Below are positions 1-8,539 of a stretch of 64,000 bases of DNA, in pieces. The notes under the pieces are model-generated. The model was not told where the DNA came from. It did not search any database and saw only the letters and a list, made by a program, of their open reading frames with translations. The DNA lies in the NCBI GenBank assembly GCA_025453975.1, contig JALOPI010000012.1:25228-89227 (forward strand). The letters run 5' to 3'. Source of the stretch: Syntrophobacteraceae bacterium. GTDB taxonomy: Bacteria; Desulfobacterota; Syntrophobacteria; Syntrophobacterales; Syntrophobacteraceae. The first letter of the stretch is position 1; each line of letters starts with the position of its first letter. The position numbers and the translations under genes are program-made.

Positions 1-2
1 TG

Positions 3-1040
3 GTGGTGAGGAGCGGCACCATACTGCGCCATGGCGGGCAGGCCCGCCTGCTGAGTGAAGCCAGGACCCTCGCCCCGGAAGACGCCGTGGCCATCCTCAA
101 TGAGACCACCCTGGTGGCCGCCGTCTCCCCCTCGAGCCACAAGGTCTTCCCGCTGCGCTATGAGCATGTCAAGCTCAATGCCATCCTCGTTACGGGCGTG
201 ACCTCCAATTTTGCCGAGGTGAGGAATTTCCGAGTCAAGGAAGGCCGTTTTTTCAGCGATGAAGAGGACAGACGCCTGGAGCGGGTGGTGGTGCTGGGCA
301 GGAAGGTGGCCGGGAAGCTCTTTGGAGAAGAGAGTCCCCTGGGCCGGCACATCCTGGTCTTCCGGGTTCCCTGCCGGGTCATCGGGGTCATGGAGGAGAA
401 GGGGGTCGATGCCTCCAACGTGGACCAGGACAATCAGGTCTTCGTCCCCCTCGGCACGTTCCTGCGCCGCCTGGTCAACCAGAGCTTCATCAATACCATT
501 TACGTCCAGACGGTGAGCGATGCGGTGATGACCGAATCCCGTCGGCAGATCGAGGAGCTTCTGAGAAAGCGGCACAACATCGGGCCGGGTCAGAAAGACG
601 ACTTTGCGGTGATCGACCTCAAGGATGTGATTGCGCTCAAGACCCAGGCCATCTCGATGATCAGCGTCCTCGGGCGGATCGCGGCCGGCGTGTCGTTCAC
701 CATCGGGGCCCTCGGAATTCTGTCCATCATGATCCTCATCGTGAGCGAGCGGCGCATGGAGATCGGCATCCGCCGGGCCGTCGGGTCCAGGAAGCGCGAC
801 ATTGTCCTGCAGTTCCTCATCGAGTCCTCCTTCATTTCCCTCCTCGGGGGTGGGGCGGGGGTGCTCTTCGGGGTCCTCGTGTGCGTGGTCATCTACAGGT
901 TCTCGGGATTGCCTTTCGCCATGGCGCCCCTGGGGCTGGAGGCTTCCTTCGCCGCATCGGTGGCCGTGGGTATCCTGGCGGGCATTTACCCATCCCGTCG
1001 GGCTACGGCCATCCAGCCCGTCGATGTCATCCGGAGCTGA
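3..1040 (+). CDS. MacB/FtsX-type ABC transporter permease, C-terminal part (cut by window edge)
   Basis: The frame is open at the left window edge, so the listed start is not the true one and the N-terminal membrane segment is missing. What remains is a periplasmic MacB_PCD-like region followed by three hydrophobic segments in roughly the last 130 residues. The stretch with SERRMEIGIRRAVGSRKRDI is the typical FtsX/MacB cytoplasmic coupling loop, and the protein ends in YPSRRATAIQPVDVIRS, close to the family's usual A(A)xxPxEALR-like end. Proteins of this family are permeases of ABC systems that export substrates or drive mechanotransmission from the inner membrane. The ATPase partner is expected upstream, outside the window. 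Family assignment is firm; the substrate cannot be told. Confidence 0.85.
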   Translation: MVRSGTILRHGGQARLLSEARTLAPEDAVAILNETTLVAAVSPSSHKVFPLRYEHVKLNAILVTGVTSNFAEVRNFRVKEGRFFSDEEDRRLERVVVLGRKVAGKLFGEESPLGRHILVFRVPCRVIGVMEEKGVDASNVDQDNQVFVPLGTFLRRLVNQSFINTIYVQTVSDAVMTESRRQIEELLRKRHNIGPGQKDDFAVIDLKDVIALKTQAISMISVLGRIAAGVSFTIGALGILSIMILIVSERRMEIGIRRAVGSRKRDIVLQFLIESSFISLLGGGAGVLFGVLVCVVIYRFSGLPFAMAPLGLEASFAASVAVGILAGIYPSRRATAIQPVDVIRS

Positions 1041-1131
1041 GGGCTTTTCGTGAGCTGAGCTGAAATCCCCCGGGCCACCGTGGGAGCGTTCTCGGTAAGA
1101 ATTCGGGAATATTAACAAAAGCACTTTAGCA

Positions 1132-1153
1132 GACCTGAATGATCATTCAGGTC
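1132..1153. promoter_or_regulatory. Perfect 22-bp palindrome, candidate operator
   Basis: GACCTGAATGA is followed directly by its exact reverse complement, with no spacer. It ends 6 bases upstream of the -35 element of the ptsH promoter, a position that suits an activator or repressor dimer. As RNA it could also form an 8-bp stem behind the upstream permease gene, but no T-run follows it on either strand, so an operator is the better reading. The binding protein is unknown. Confidence 0.5.
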
Positions 1154-1159
1154 ATCTTG

Positions 1160-1188
1160 TTGACTTCAAATATCCCTTGTGCTAAGAG
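1160..1188 (+). promoter_or_regulatory. Sigma-70-type promoter of ptsH-ptsI
   Basis: TTGACT (1160-1165), a 17-bp spacer, then TAAGAG (1183-1188) preceded by TGC, which adds an extended -10 TG. The upstream AT-rich tract could act as an UP element. The promoter lies between the palindrome and the ptsH start. Confidence 0.55.
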
Positions 1189-1254
1189 ACGGCGGGACTT
1201 GAGGCGGGGAAACCGGCGACGACGAAACGTCAGCTTGATTGAGAGACGGTTGTT

Positions 1255-1518
1255 TTGGAGCAGGAATTCATTGTAGCGAACCAGTTGGGAATCCATGCGC
1301 GGGTGGCTGCGCAGATCGTAAAAATCGCGACCCAATTCGATGCGGATGTGCGCATTTCCAAGAGTGGCAGCACCGTCAACGGAAAGAACCTTCTGGACCT
1401 GCTGACGCTGGTGTGCCCGAAAGGCAGCAAGGTTCTGATTTCAGCCCGAGGTCCGGACGCGGCGGAGGCCCTTTCGGCATTGGCTGCTCTTTTCCAGGCT
1501 AAATTCGGAGAAAGCTGA
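1255..1518 (+). CDS. ptsH: HPr-like phosphocarrier protein of the PTS
   Basis: This 87-aa protein has the HPr fold signature. The phospho-accepting histidine lies in GIHARVAAQ (E. coli GLHTRPAAQ), so the catalytic His and the following Arg are kept while the usual Pro18 is Val. The regulatory serine (KSL in E. coli, around residue 46) is replaced by Asn in GKNLLDLLTL, so HPr kinase regulation at this site looks impossible. The start is TTG; no ATG in this frame fits, and the sequence upstream offers only a weak Shine-Dalgarno site. HPr passes phosphate from enzyme I (ptsI, next gene) to EIIA-type acceptors in the cytoplasm. No EII genes are in the window. In related deltaproteobacteria the PTS is often incomplete and regulatory; that this holds here is inference. 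Confidence 0.9.
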   Translation: MEQEFIVANQLGIHARVAAQIVKIATQFDADVRISKSGSTVNGKNLLDLLTLVCPKGSKVLISARGPDAAEALSALAALFQAKFGES

Positions 1519-1711
1519 ACCGGTTCCCGACCACCTCCAGGGGGGATTGGGCCGGCATCGATCGTGGGCCGGCAGCCGATTCCGCCGCCATCACACTTCC
1601 AGCCTTCCCGCCGAAACGGTATCACCATGCCTGAACGCTCAGCCCCTGACGGGTTGAATTGTCCCCATGCCTTTCCTGCCGGCGATGGCTTCGTACCGTG
1701 GATTTTGACTG

Positions 1712-3529
1712 ATGGATCGTGACGCGAGAATCATAAAGGGTATCGGCGTTTCCCCGGGAATTGCCATCGGGAAGGCCCACGTTCTGGAGCGAGGCCGGGT
1801 GACCGTCCCCTATTATGTCCTGAAGGACGATGCCAGCGTCGAAGCGGAGTGTGCCCGGTTCGAAGCGGCCATCGGCAAGGCCGAGAAGGACCTGCAGGAC
1901 ATCAGGGACAAGATCCGGCCGGAGCTTCGGGAGCATGCCCATGTCATCGAGTTCCATCAGATGATCCTGAGGGACCGGCTCATCTACGACGAGACCCTGA
2001 GGCTCATCCGGGAGGATCGCCTCAACGCTCAGTGGGCTCTGGTGCGGGCCCTCAGGAAAGCTCATGACGTGTTCGGGGGCCTGAGGGATGAATATATTCG
2101 GAGTCGCGTCGCCGACGTGGATGCCGTGGGAGAGCAGGTGCTCCGCAACCTGTCTGGCCGCACCGATGACTGGCTGGACGGCATTCGGGAGCGGGTCATC
2201 GTCGTCGCCCACGACCTGTCCCCCGCCGATGTGGGCCAGCTTCGGCTGGAGCGGACGCTGGGACTGGTCACCGACATCGGGGGACGCACGTCGCACACAT
2301 CGATCATTGCGCGCTCCCTGAACATTCCCGCCATCGTCGGGGCCGAGGGAGCCACGGAGCTGATATCGACGGGCCGCGTGATCATCGTGGACGGAGCTGC
2401 CGGGAAGCTCATCACGAATCCCACCGAGAGGGAGATCAGCCAATACTACGAGCGCCAGGACGAGATCGAGACCTACGTCAAGGAGATCAATCGCAAGGCG
2501 CACCTCCCGGCCAGGACTCGGGATGGCTTCCAGGTGGGTGTCGAAGCCAACATCGAGCTTCTGGAGGAGGTGGTGGCGGCCAAGGACAACGGCGCCGAAG
2601 GCGTGGGCCTTTACCGGACCGAGTTCTTCTTCATGAATCGCAAGGAAATGCCGGACGAGGAAACCCTCTGCCACGAGTACCGGGAGCTGGCGGAGCTCAT
2701 GGCGCCCCAGCCGGTGACCATGCGGACCCTGGATCTCGGGGCGGACAAGCTGGCCACCTGGTATCCCCGCCTGGAAGAGGCGAACCCCGCACTGGGCCTG
2801 CGATCGATTCGACTTTGCCTGCACTACCTGGAGCTCTTCAAGTCCCAGCTTCGGGCCATACTGCGCGCCAGTGCCACGACCCGCAACATCCGTCTCATGT
2901 TCCCGCTGGTCTCGGGCATTGGAGAGCTGATGGAGGCCAAGCGGATCCTCAGGGAGGTGCGGGAGGAGCTGACGGCCAGGCGGGTCCCGTTCGACGAGGA
3001 GATGCGGGTGGGAGTCATGATCGAGGTGCCTTCGGCCGTGGCCATAGCGGATCTTCTCGCCCGGGAGGTGGCGTTTTTCAGCGTCGGCACCAACGATCTC
3101 ATCCAGTACAGCCTGGCCATCGATCGTGGCAACGAGCACGTGGCGTACCTGTACGAGCCCCTGCACCCGGGGGTGCTGCGGTTCATCAAGCAGGTGGTGG
3201 ATGCCGGTCACAAGGCGGGGATCGAGGTGAGCATCTGTGGGGAGATGGCCGCCGAGCCCGTCTACACCCCGGTGATCCTGGGCTTGGAGTTCGACAAGCT
3301 CAGCATGAATCCCCAGGCGGTCCCGCGGGTGAAGAACCTCATCAGCCGCTCGGTCATGAAAGACTGCCGGAAATTCGTGAGGAAGGCCCTGCAGATCAGC
3401 ACGGCAGCGGAGATCGGCGATCAGCTGCACGACATGATGGTGAAGAAGTTTCCCGAGGAATTCCGGGTATTCGACCCGAGTGCCCTCATGGCTCGTCCGG
3501 CTTTGCCCCGGGCCAGGCGCGATCTTTGA
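1712..3529 (+). CDS. ptsI: Phosphoenolpyruvate-protein phosphotransferase (PTS enzyme I)
   Basis: The protein is 605 aa, slightly longer than E. coli enzyme I (575). The N-terminal HPr-binding and swivel domains contain the active-site histidine in [12 protein letters not shown]. The C-terminal PEP-binding TIM barrel has the [12 protein letters not shown] segment, the Mg/PEP-binding [16 protein letters not shown] and the catalytic cysteine in [10 protein letters not shown]. All key residues are therefore present and the enzyme should autophosphorylate from PEP and charge HPr. It lies 193 bp behind ptsH without an obvious terminator between, so co-transcription is likely. Its stop lies just ahead of smpB. 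Confidence 0.95.
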   Translation: MDRDARIIKGIGVSPGIAIGKAHVLERGRVTVPYYVLKDDASVEAECARFEAAIGKAEKDLQDIRDKIRPELREHAHVIEFHQMILRDRLIYDETLRLIREDRLNAQWALVRALRKAHDVFGGLRDEYIRSRVADVDAVGEQVLRNLSGRTDDWLDGIRERVIVVAHDLSPADVGQLRLERTLGLVTDIGGRTSHTSIIARSLNIPAIVGAEGATELISTGRVIIVDGAAGKLITNPTEREISQYYERQDEIETYVKEINRKAHLPARTRDGFQVGVEANIELLEEVVAAKDNGAEGVGLYRTEFFFMNRKEMPDEETLCHEYRELAELMAPQPVTMRTLDLGADKLATWYPRLEEANPALGLRSIRLCLHYLELFKSQLRAILRASATTRNIRLMFPLVSGIGELMEAKRILREVREELTARRVPFDEEMRVGVMIEVPSAVAIADLLAREVAFFSVGTNDLIQYSLAIDRGNEHVAYLYEPLHPGVLRFIKQVVDAGHKAGIEVSICGEMAAEPVYTPVILGLEFDKLSMNPQAVPRVKNLISRSVMKDCRKFVRKALQISTAAEIGDQLHDMMVKKFPEEFRVFDPSALMARPALPRARRDL

Positions 3530-3540
3530 TGGTGAGGGGA

Positions 3541-4032
3541 ATGAGCTTAGGCACGCAAAAGAGTGGAAAAGGCGCCGCCACCGAAGGCAGGCGACTCGTA
3601 TGTCAGAATAAAAAAGCCTACCACGATTACGAGATCCTGGAGACCTTGGAGGCGGGGATGGTGCTTCTGGGCACCGAGGTGAAATCCCTGCGTAACGGGC
3701 GGGCCAATCTCAAGGACAGCTACGCCAAGGTCAAGAAGGGGGAGGTGTTCCTTTACGGGCTGCACATCAGCCCCTACACCCATGCCACCTATGACAACCA
3801 CGACCCAGAGCGCGTGCGCAAGCTCCTGCTTCACAGTCACGAGATCAAGCGGCTTCTGGGCAAAACCCAGGAAAAAGGTCTCGCCCTGATTCCCCTCAAG
3901 ATTTACTTCAGCAAGGGCCTGGCGAAGATCGACCTGGCCCTGGCGCGGGGCAAGAAGGACTACGACAAGCGGGAGAGCCTCAAGAAGAAGGAAGAGCGGC
4001 GCGAAATGGATCGCATGCGCAAGGAGCGCTGA
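3541..4032 (+). CDS. smpB: SsrA-binding protein SmpB
   Basis: This 163-aa protein binds tmRNA and delivers it to stalled ribosomes for trans-translation. Hallmarks are [29 protein letters not shown] at the start of the OB fold, NLKDSYA, and a basic lysine/arginine-rich tail ([21 protein letters not shown]) that mimics the codon-anticodon helix in the A site. The listed start is ATG at 3541, matching the short N-terminus usual in the family; an ATG at 3529 that overlaps the ptsI stop (TGATG) is in frame and would add four residues. The long 405-aa ORF in the ORF track is an out-of-frame extension through ptsI. No ssrA gene was found next to it. Confidence 0.93.
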   Translation: MSLGTQKSGKGAATEGRRLVCQNKKAYHDYEILETLEAGMVLLGTEVKSLRNGRANLKDSYAKVKKGEVFLYGLHISPYTHATYDNHDPERVRKLLLHSHEIKRLLGKTQEKGLALIPLKIYFSKGLAKIDLALARGKKDYDKRESLKKKEERREMDRMRKER

Positions 4033-4203
4033 CCATGGGGCGCCGGCCTGGCGTGGGGATCGGGGGGGAGACCGTGCCCCGTGGAGGCGCGACGTTCATG
4101 AGCCCACGTCACATGGGTATCCCCGAGTCTTCCGTCGCCGATCCATGAGACGTCAACCGACATCGCCTTCGATGTACACTGTCCGGTTTGACCCACTGTG
4201 AGC

Positions 4204-5169
4204 ATGAAATCATTGATCCTCCGCCGAGCCGGCAGACTCGAGCTGATCGAGGGACCGGCTCCCGAGCCTCGTGAAGGCGAGGTTTTGCTCAAGACGGCGC
4301 ACTGTGCCCTCTGCCGCACCGATGCCAAGATGTGGCGCCAGGGGCATCGGGATCTGGAGCTTCCCCGTGTGCCGGGGCACGAAGTGTGTGGCGTGGTCGA
4401 GGGGGAGCCCGGGCATTTCGTCGTCTGGCCCGGCGCCGCCTGCGGCCACTGCGGGGCCTGTCTTTCGGGCCGTGAGAACCTGTGCGCGGCCATGCGCATC
4501 CTGGGTTTTCACCGAGACGGCGGACTGGCCGACCTCGTGGCCGTCCCCCGCGGGAGCCTGGTTCCCGTGCCGCATGGCCTGGAGGGTCACCTGGCCGTGC
4601 TGGCGGAGCCTCTGGCCTGCACCCTCAACGCCATGGACCGTGTGGCTCTGGGACCGGGCGAGCGGGTGCTGATCCTGGGCGGGGGACCCGTCGGGCTGCT
4701 CATGGGGCTTGCCGTGCTGGCCGCTCGGGCGTGCCCCTCCATCGTGGATCCCGATCGCCGCAAGCTCGCCAAGGGCCGGCTCTTTCGCCTCGGGACCGGC
4801 ATCGAGGCTTCCGAGGCGCCGGGCGCGGGCCCGTGGGATGTGGTCGTCAATGCGGCCCCCGATGGAGCCACTGTCCTGGAGGGGATCTCGCGGGTCAGGA
4901 AGGGCGGGCGTTTCTGCCTGTTCAGTGGGCTCACGTCGCCGGAGGCGGTTCCCGTCTCATGGCTGAACGAGATCCACTACCGGGAGATCCAGGTTTCCGG
5001 AGCCTATGGCTGCACGCGGGAGCAGATGCGACGGGCTTTGGGCATCATTGCGGCCCATCGCGCGGGCGTCGAGATGCTCATCGAGGAGAGGGTGTCCCTC
5101 GACCACGTCACGGATTCGCTGTCGGCCATCTGGGACGGGCGGGCGCTCAAGGTGGTGGTGGATCTTTGA
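4204..5169 (+). CDS. Zinc-dependent medium-chain alcohol dehydrogenase family protein
   Basis: This is a 321-aa MDR-family oxidoreductase, somewhat shorter than the usual 340-350. The catalytic zinc site has Cys in CALCRTD and His in PGHEVCG. The structural zinc site is complete with four cysteines in CGHCGACLSGRENLC. The Rossmann fold NAD(P)-binding loop is LILGGGPVGLL. It should oxidise or reduce a small alcohol or polyol (sorbitol/threonine dehydrogenase-like subgroup), substrate unknown. ATG 4204 is preferred; GTG 4198 is an alternative, and neither has a strong ribosome binding site. The downstream TrpD-like gene follows closely and one of its possible starts overlaps this stop as TGATG, suggesting an operon and perhaps a shared pathway. 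Confidence 0.88.
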   Translation: MKSLILRRAGRLELIEGPAPEPREGEVLLKTAHCALCRTDAKMWRQGHRDLELPRVPGHEVCGVVEGEPGHFVVWPGAACGHCGACLSGRENLCAAMRILGFHRDGGLADLVAVPRGSLVPVPHGLEGHLAVLAEPLACTLNAMDRVALGPGERVLILGGGPVGLLMGLAVLAARACPSIVDPDRRKLAKGRLFRLGTGIEASEAPGAGPWDVVVNAAPDGATVLEGISRVRKGGRFCLFSGLTSPEAVPVSWLNEIHYREIQVSGAYGCTREQMRRALGIIAAHRAGVEMLIEERVSLDHVTDSLSAIWDGRALKVVVDL

Positions 5170-5261
5170 TGGCTGGAATGTGGAGCACGGGCTCACCGGA
5201 TCCATCGATCGCGGGGGGGGGCCGTGGATTCTTTGAGAGATCTGCAGCGGAAGGGCGGGAC

Positions 5262-6335
5262 ATGATGGATGAAATGGGGCTGCGCGGGTTCGGCCGGCTG
5301 ATCTGTTCGGTGGCGGCTGGCAAGCCGATGACGCGGACGGAATGCTGCGAGGCCTATCGACAGGTCATTTTGAACGAGCAGCCCGAGCTGCAGCAGGGGG
5401 CCTTTCTCATGGCCCACATTGCCCGGGGGCCCACCACCGAAGAGCTGTCGGGGGCCTGGGACGCTCTGGACCGCTATGATACCGCCAAGATCCATGCCGA
5501 CCTCCAGGAGACCGTCTGCGACATCGTGGGCACGGGGTCCGACCCTCTGAAAACCGTGAACTGCTCGACACCGGCCTCCCTCATCGCGGCCGGCTGCGGA
5601 CTGACCGTGGCCAAGAAGGGGGCGAGACTGGTGACGGGGGTTTCTGGAGCTTCGGACATTTTGGAGATTCTCGGCGTGGATCTCTCCTCTCCCCTTTCCC
5701 AGGCCGAGGCCTGCCTCCGGAAGCACGGTTACTGCTACCTCCCTGGAGAAGCCTTCCTCCAGTCCGGATGGGCCCGGCTCATCCAGTCCATGCGGTTCAC
5801 CTCGGCCTTCAACATCATCGGGCCCCTCACGCGTCCCTGCGAGCAGACGAGCCGCATCGTCATCGGGGGTTATTCGCCCCAGGTCTGTGACCAGCTCATC
5901 GCGGTGCTTAAGGAGATTGGCATGACCGCGGCCCTGGCGCCCTTTGGAATGGCGGACGGCATGAGCCCGGAGCTGGGCATGGACGAGTTTTCCCTGGCCG
6001 GCTTGACTCGCGTGACGGAGCTTCGAAACGGTCGGGTCCAGACCTACCAGGTGGCGCCCGAGGACTTCGGGGTGAAGCGCGTGGATTTTGAGCGGATTGC
6101 CAGCCGGGGAACGGCACGTGGGAATGCCCAGGCCATCCTGGAGGTGCTGCGGGGCCGCTACGATACGCCCCTGGCGGATTTCTTCTGCATCAATGCCGCT
6201 TCCGCTCTTTATATCGCGGACCAGGCGCGGGACTGGGCTCACGGTGTGGATCTGGCCCGTTCGGCCCTGGCTTCGGGCCAGGCCCTTCAGAAGCTGGAGC
6301 ATCTGCTTCGGTTTCAGGGAAAAGTCCCGGCCTGA
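5262..6335 (+). CDS. Anthranilate phosphoribosyltransferase-like protein (TrpD/TrpD2 family)
   Basis: This 357-aa protein has the nucleoside phosphorylase/TrpD fold. The PRPP-binding elements are recognisable: GTGSD for GTGGD, NCSTPASLIAAGCGLTVAKKG for NxSTAxxxVAAxxGxxVAKHG, and the Mg-binding DE pair in GMDEFSLAG. The anthranilate-binding part differs: the arginine of the TrpD motif VRTIFNLLGPLTNPA is Thr here (FTSAFNIIGPLTRPC), and KHGNR is KKGAR. I infer a phosphoribosyltransferase or phosphorylase acting on another acceptor. No other tryptophan genes are nearby. Start 5262 is preferred because of the upstream AAGGGCGGGA; an in-frame ATG at 5169 overlaps the previous stop. Confidence 0.8.
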   Translation: MMDEMGLRGFGRLICSVAAGKPMTRTECCEAYRQVILNEQPELQQGAFLMAHIARGPTTEELSGAWDALDRYDTAKIHADLQETVCDIVGTGSDPLKTVNCSTPASLIAAGCGLTVAKKGARLVTGVSGASDILEILGVDLSSPLSQAEACLRKHGYCYLPGEAFLQSGWARLIQSMRFTSAFNIIGPLTRPCEQTSRIVIGGYSPQVCDQLIAVLKEIGMTAALAPFGMADGMSPELGMDEFSLAGLTRVTELRNGRVQTYQVAPEDFGVKRVDFERIASRGTARGNAQAILEVLRGRYDTPLADFFCINAASALYIADQARDWAHGVDLARSALASGQALQKLEHLLRFQGKVPA

Positions 6336-6374
6336 GGGATCGGGTTCCCCGGGCGGTGGCGAAAACGGTGAAAA

Positions 6375-7553
6375 ATGCGCTTGAGAGCACCTTCCGGCAA
6401 AAACGGGCATGGGTATGAATCAGGCGCGGGACGGGATCCGGGCAGATGCAGGCGGGTCTACCCGGTGTTTCTCCCGCAGTGGGGCTGCCCGCACCAGTGC
6501 GTCTACTGCAATCAGGGGGTGGCCGCTCCGGCGGCCGGCAAAGGCGCGGCCGGGGAGGGCGGTCTCGCCTCCGTCAAGGAGCGGATCGCGGGCCTGGCCC
6601 GGGACGCGCGGCTCAAGGGATTGCCGGGGGAGCTGGCTTTCTACGGTGGAACGTTCACGGGGCTGCCCGGGGCTTGGCTGGAAAGCATTCTGTTTACGGC
6701 CGGCCTGTTTGTGGAAGATGGCGCTTTTTCGGGAATCCGTTTCTCGACGCGGCCCGACGCTCTCGCTCCCGAGGTCCTGGAGATTCTGGACCGCCACCCC
6801 GTGCGGACGGTCGAGCTGGGCGTCCAGAGCCTCTCGGAAGCGGTGCTGCAACGGAGCCGCCGTGGCTACGGCGCCGGCATCGTGAGGGAAGCCGTCCGCC
6901 GTGTCCGCCTGAAAGGCTGGAGGCTGGGGCTTCAGCTCATGCCTGGCCTTCCCGGGGACAGCCGCCGGCGCTTCATGGAATCGGTGCGGGGAGCCCTGGA
7001 TCTGTCTCCGGATTTCGTCCGCATTTACCCGACCCTGGTCCTCAAGGGCACAATCCTTGCCGATTGGCTCGCAGCCGGGGAATACGCTCCCTTGACCCTG
7101 GACGGGGCCGTCGAGTGGTCGGCGGCGGCACTGGATCTGTTCTGCGACGCGGGCATTCCCGTCATTCGCATGGGGCTCCACCCGGATCCAGAGCTTCTGA
7201 AGCCCGGTGTCATCGTGGGTGGACCTTTCCACCCTGCCTTCGGATATCTGGTGAAGGTCCGCCGGTGGCGGGACCGGGTCGATCGATGGTGCGCCGGTCT
7301 GGACCTGGCTTCGGAGGGCAGGCGGGCTGTTGTGCGTGCTCCGCGCGAGGCGGTGAGCGAGGTGATGGGACCGGGCCGGGAGAATCTGGCCCACTGGCGG
7401 ACCCGCTGGGGCTGGGCCGGCATAAGGGTCGAGGCCATGTCGGACTGGCCACCCCATCGGTTCGAGGTGTTTGCCGAGACCGGAGCGGCCGGTGCCGATC
7501 CCGACGGCGGTTTTCAGGACGATGACGCGAGGCGAGAACATGAAAGCAACTGA
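6375..7553 (+). CDS. Radical SAM protein, Elp3-like (COG1243-type)
   Basis: A 392-aa protein. The radical SAM cluster motif CxxxCxxC appears as GCPHQCVYCNQ within FLPQWGCPHQCVYCNQ, near residue 40. ELAFYGGTFTGLP is the GGE-like SAM-binding strand and ELGVQSLSEAVLQRSRRGY is typical of the Elp3/HemN-like group. It lacks a GNAT domain, so it is not a full Elp3. The protein should cleave S-adenosylmethionine reductively; target unknown. The gene overlaps the start of era by 14 bp, so the two are translationally linked. The same pairing with era may be only positional. Confidence 0.82.
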   Translation: MRLRAPSGKNGHGYESGAGRDPGRCRRVYPVFLPQWGCPHQCVYCNQGVAAPAAGKGAAGEGGLASVKERIAGLARDARLKGLPGELAFYGGTFTGLPGAWLESILFTAGLFVEDGAFSGIRFSTRPDALAPEVLEILDRHPVRTVELGVQSLSEAVLQRSRRGYGAGIVREAVRRVRLKGWRLGLQLMPGLPGDSRRRFMESVRGALDLSPDFVRIYPTLVLKGTILADWLAAGEYAPLTLDGAVEWSAAALDLFCDAGIPVIRMGLHPDPELLKPGVIVGGPFHPAFGYLVKVRRWRDRVDRWCAGLDLASEGRRAVVRAPREAVSEVMGPGRENLAHWRTRWGWAGIRVEAMSDWPPHRFEVFAETGAAGADPDGGFQDDDARREHESN

Positions 7554-8460
7554 TGGGCACAAGCCCTTCAAGTCCGGGTATGTGGCCCTGGTCGGGGCGC
7601 CCAATGTGGGGAAGTCCACCCTGCTCAATCAGCTCCTCAAGGAGAAGGTCTCCATCACGGGTCCCAGGCCTCAGACCACTCGGAACCGCATTGCGGGCAT
7701 CCTCAATCGGTCCGACTGCCAGATCATCCTCCTCGACACTCCGGGGATCCACAAAGCCAGGGATGCCTTCAACCAGATCCTGGTGGATACCGCTCTGGGG
7801 ACCCTGGGCGAGGTGGACGTCATCTGCATGATCGTCGACGCCACGGCGACCCACCGGGAGATCGACGAGATGATCCGCGAGAGGCTCTCCAGGATCGGCA
7901 TCCCTGTGGTGCTGCTCCTCAACAAGGTGGACCTGGTCCGCAGGAAGGGCGACCTGCTCCCCATGCTCGGGGAGCTGGGGGAAAAGTGGGCCTGCCACGC
8001 CATCATCCCCATTTCCGCTCTGAATGGAGACGGCGTGGACCTGGTTTTGGACGAGCTGATGGAGCTGCTCCCCGAGGGGCCGCGCTATTATCCCGAAGAT
8101 GATCTCACCGATCAGCCCGAGCGCTTCCTGGTGGGCGAGCTGGTGCGGGAGAAGGTGTTTCATCTGGCTCACCAGGAAGTCCCTTACGCCGTCGCCATCA
8201 CCGTGGACCGTTTCAGCGAGGATCCCGAGCGGCGCCGCGTCGAGATCGAGGCGACGATCCATGTGGAGCGGGACTCTCAGAAGGCCATCATCATTGGAAA
8301 GCAGGGTCAGATGCTGAAGGAGATCGGGAAGCAGGCCCGCCACGACATCGAGGCTCTGCTGGGCTGCCATGTTTTCCTGGGCTTGTACGTCCGGGTCCAG
8401 AAGAACTGGAGGAAAGACCCCCGTGCCCGGGCGGATTTCGGGTATCGACCCCAGCGGTGA
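7540..8460 (+). CDS. era: GTPase Era
   Basis: This 306-aa protein binds 16S rRNA and assists 30S subunit maturation. G1 is GAPNVGKST, G2 lies around RPQTTRNRI, G3 is DTPGIH, G4 is NKVD and G5 is SALNG. The C-terminal KH domain follows, with HVERDSQKAIIIGKQGQMLKEIG and a final FLGLYVRVQKNWRKD typical of Era. The start at ATG 7540 has GAGGCGAGAAC immediately upstream and gives the conventional Era N-terminus (FKSGYVALVG); the ORF-track start 23 codons earlier is out of keeping with the family. Confidence 0.96.
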   Translation: MKATDGHKPFKSGYVALVGAPNVGKSTLLNQLLKEKVSITGPRPQTTRNRIAGILNRSDCQIILLDTPGIHKARDAFNQILVDTALGTLGEVDVICMIVDATATHREIDEMIRERLSRIGIPVVLLLNKVDLVRRKGDLLPMLGELGEKWACHAIIPISALNGDGVDLVLDELMELLPEGPRYYPEDDLTDQPERFLVGELVREKVFHLAHQEVPYAVAITVDRFSEDPERRRVEIEATIHVERDSQKAIIIGKQGQMLKEIGKQARHDIEALLGCHVFLGLYVRVQKNWRKDPRARADFGYRPQR

Positions 8461-8539
8461 GGTGGGGCTCGGGAGACGGTCGTGATCATGGGCCTGATGA
8501 ACGTTGGAAACGTTTTCAAGGCCGAGGGACGTGGGGGGA

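Larger units (their letters stand above)
1041..1254. other. Intergenic region with palindrome and ptsH promoter
   Basis: There is no gene in these 214 bases. The first third is unremarkable. The middle is AT-rich (around GGAATATTAACAAAAG), followed by a perfect 22-bp palindrome and a sigma-70-like promoter that reads into ptsH; both are listed separately. The untranslated leader of ptsH would be roughly 60 nt. Confidence 0.6.

Noticed and set aside
1622-3430. 602-aa minus-strand ORF opposite ptsI
   Set aside because: Antisense shadow of ptsI; low-complexity composition (His, Arg, Pro) typical of GC-rich antisense reading.
2815-4032. 405-aa ORF joining the ptsI region with smpB
   Set aside because: The first 240 codons are an out-of-frame reading of ptsI; only the smpB part is real.
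4033-4197. Possible tmRNA gene downstream of smpB
   Set aside because: The gap is too short and shows neither a tRNA-like acceptor end nor a tag-coding frame.
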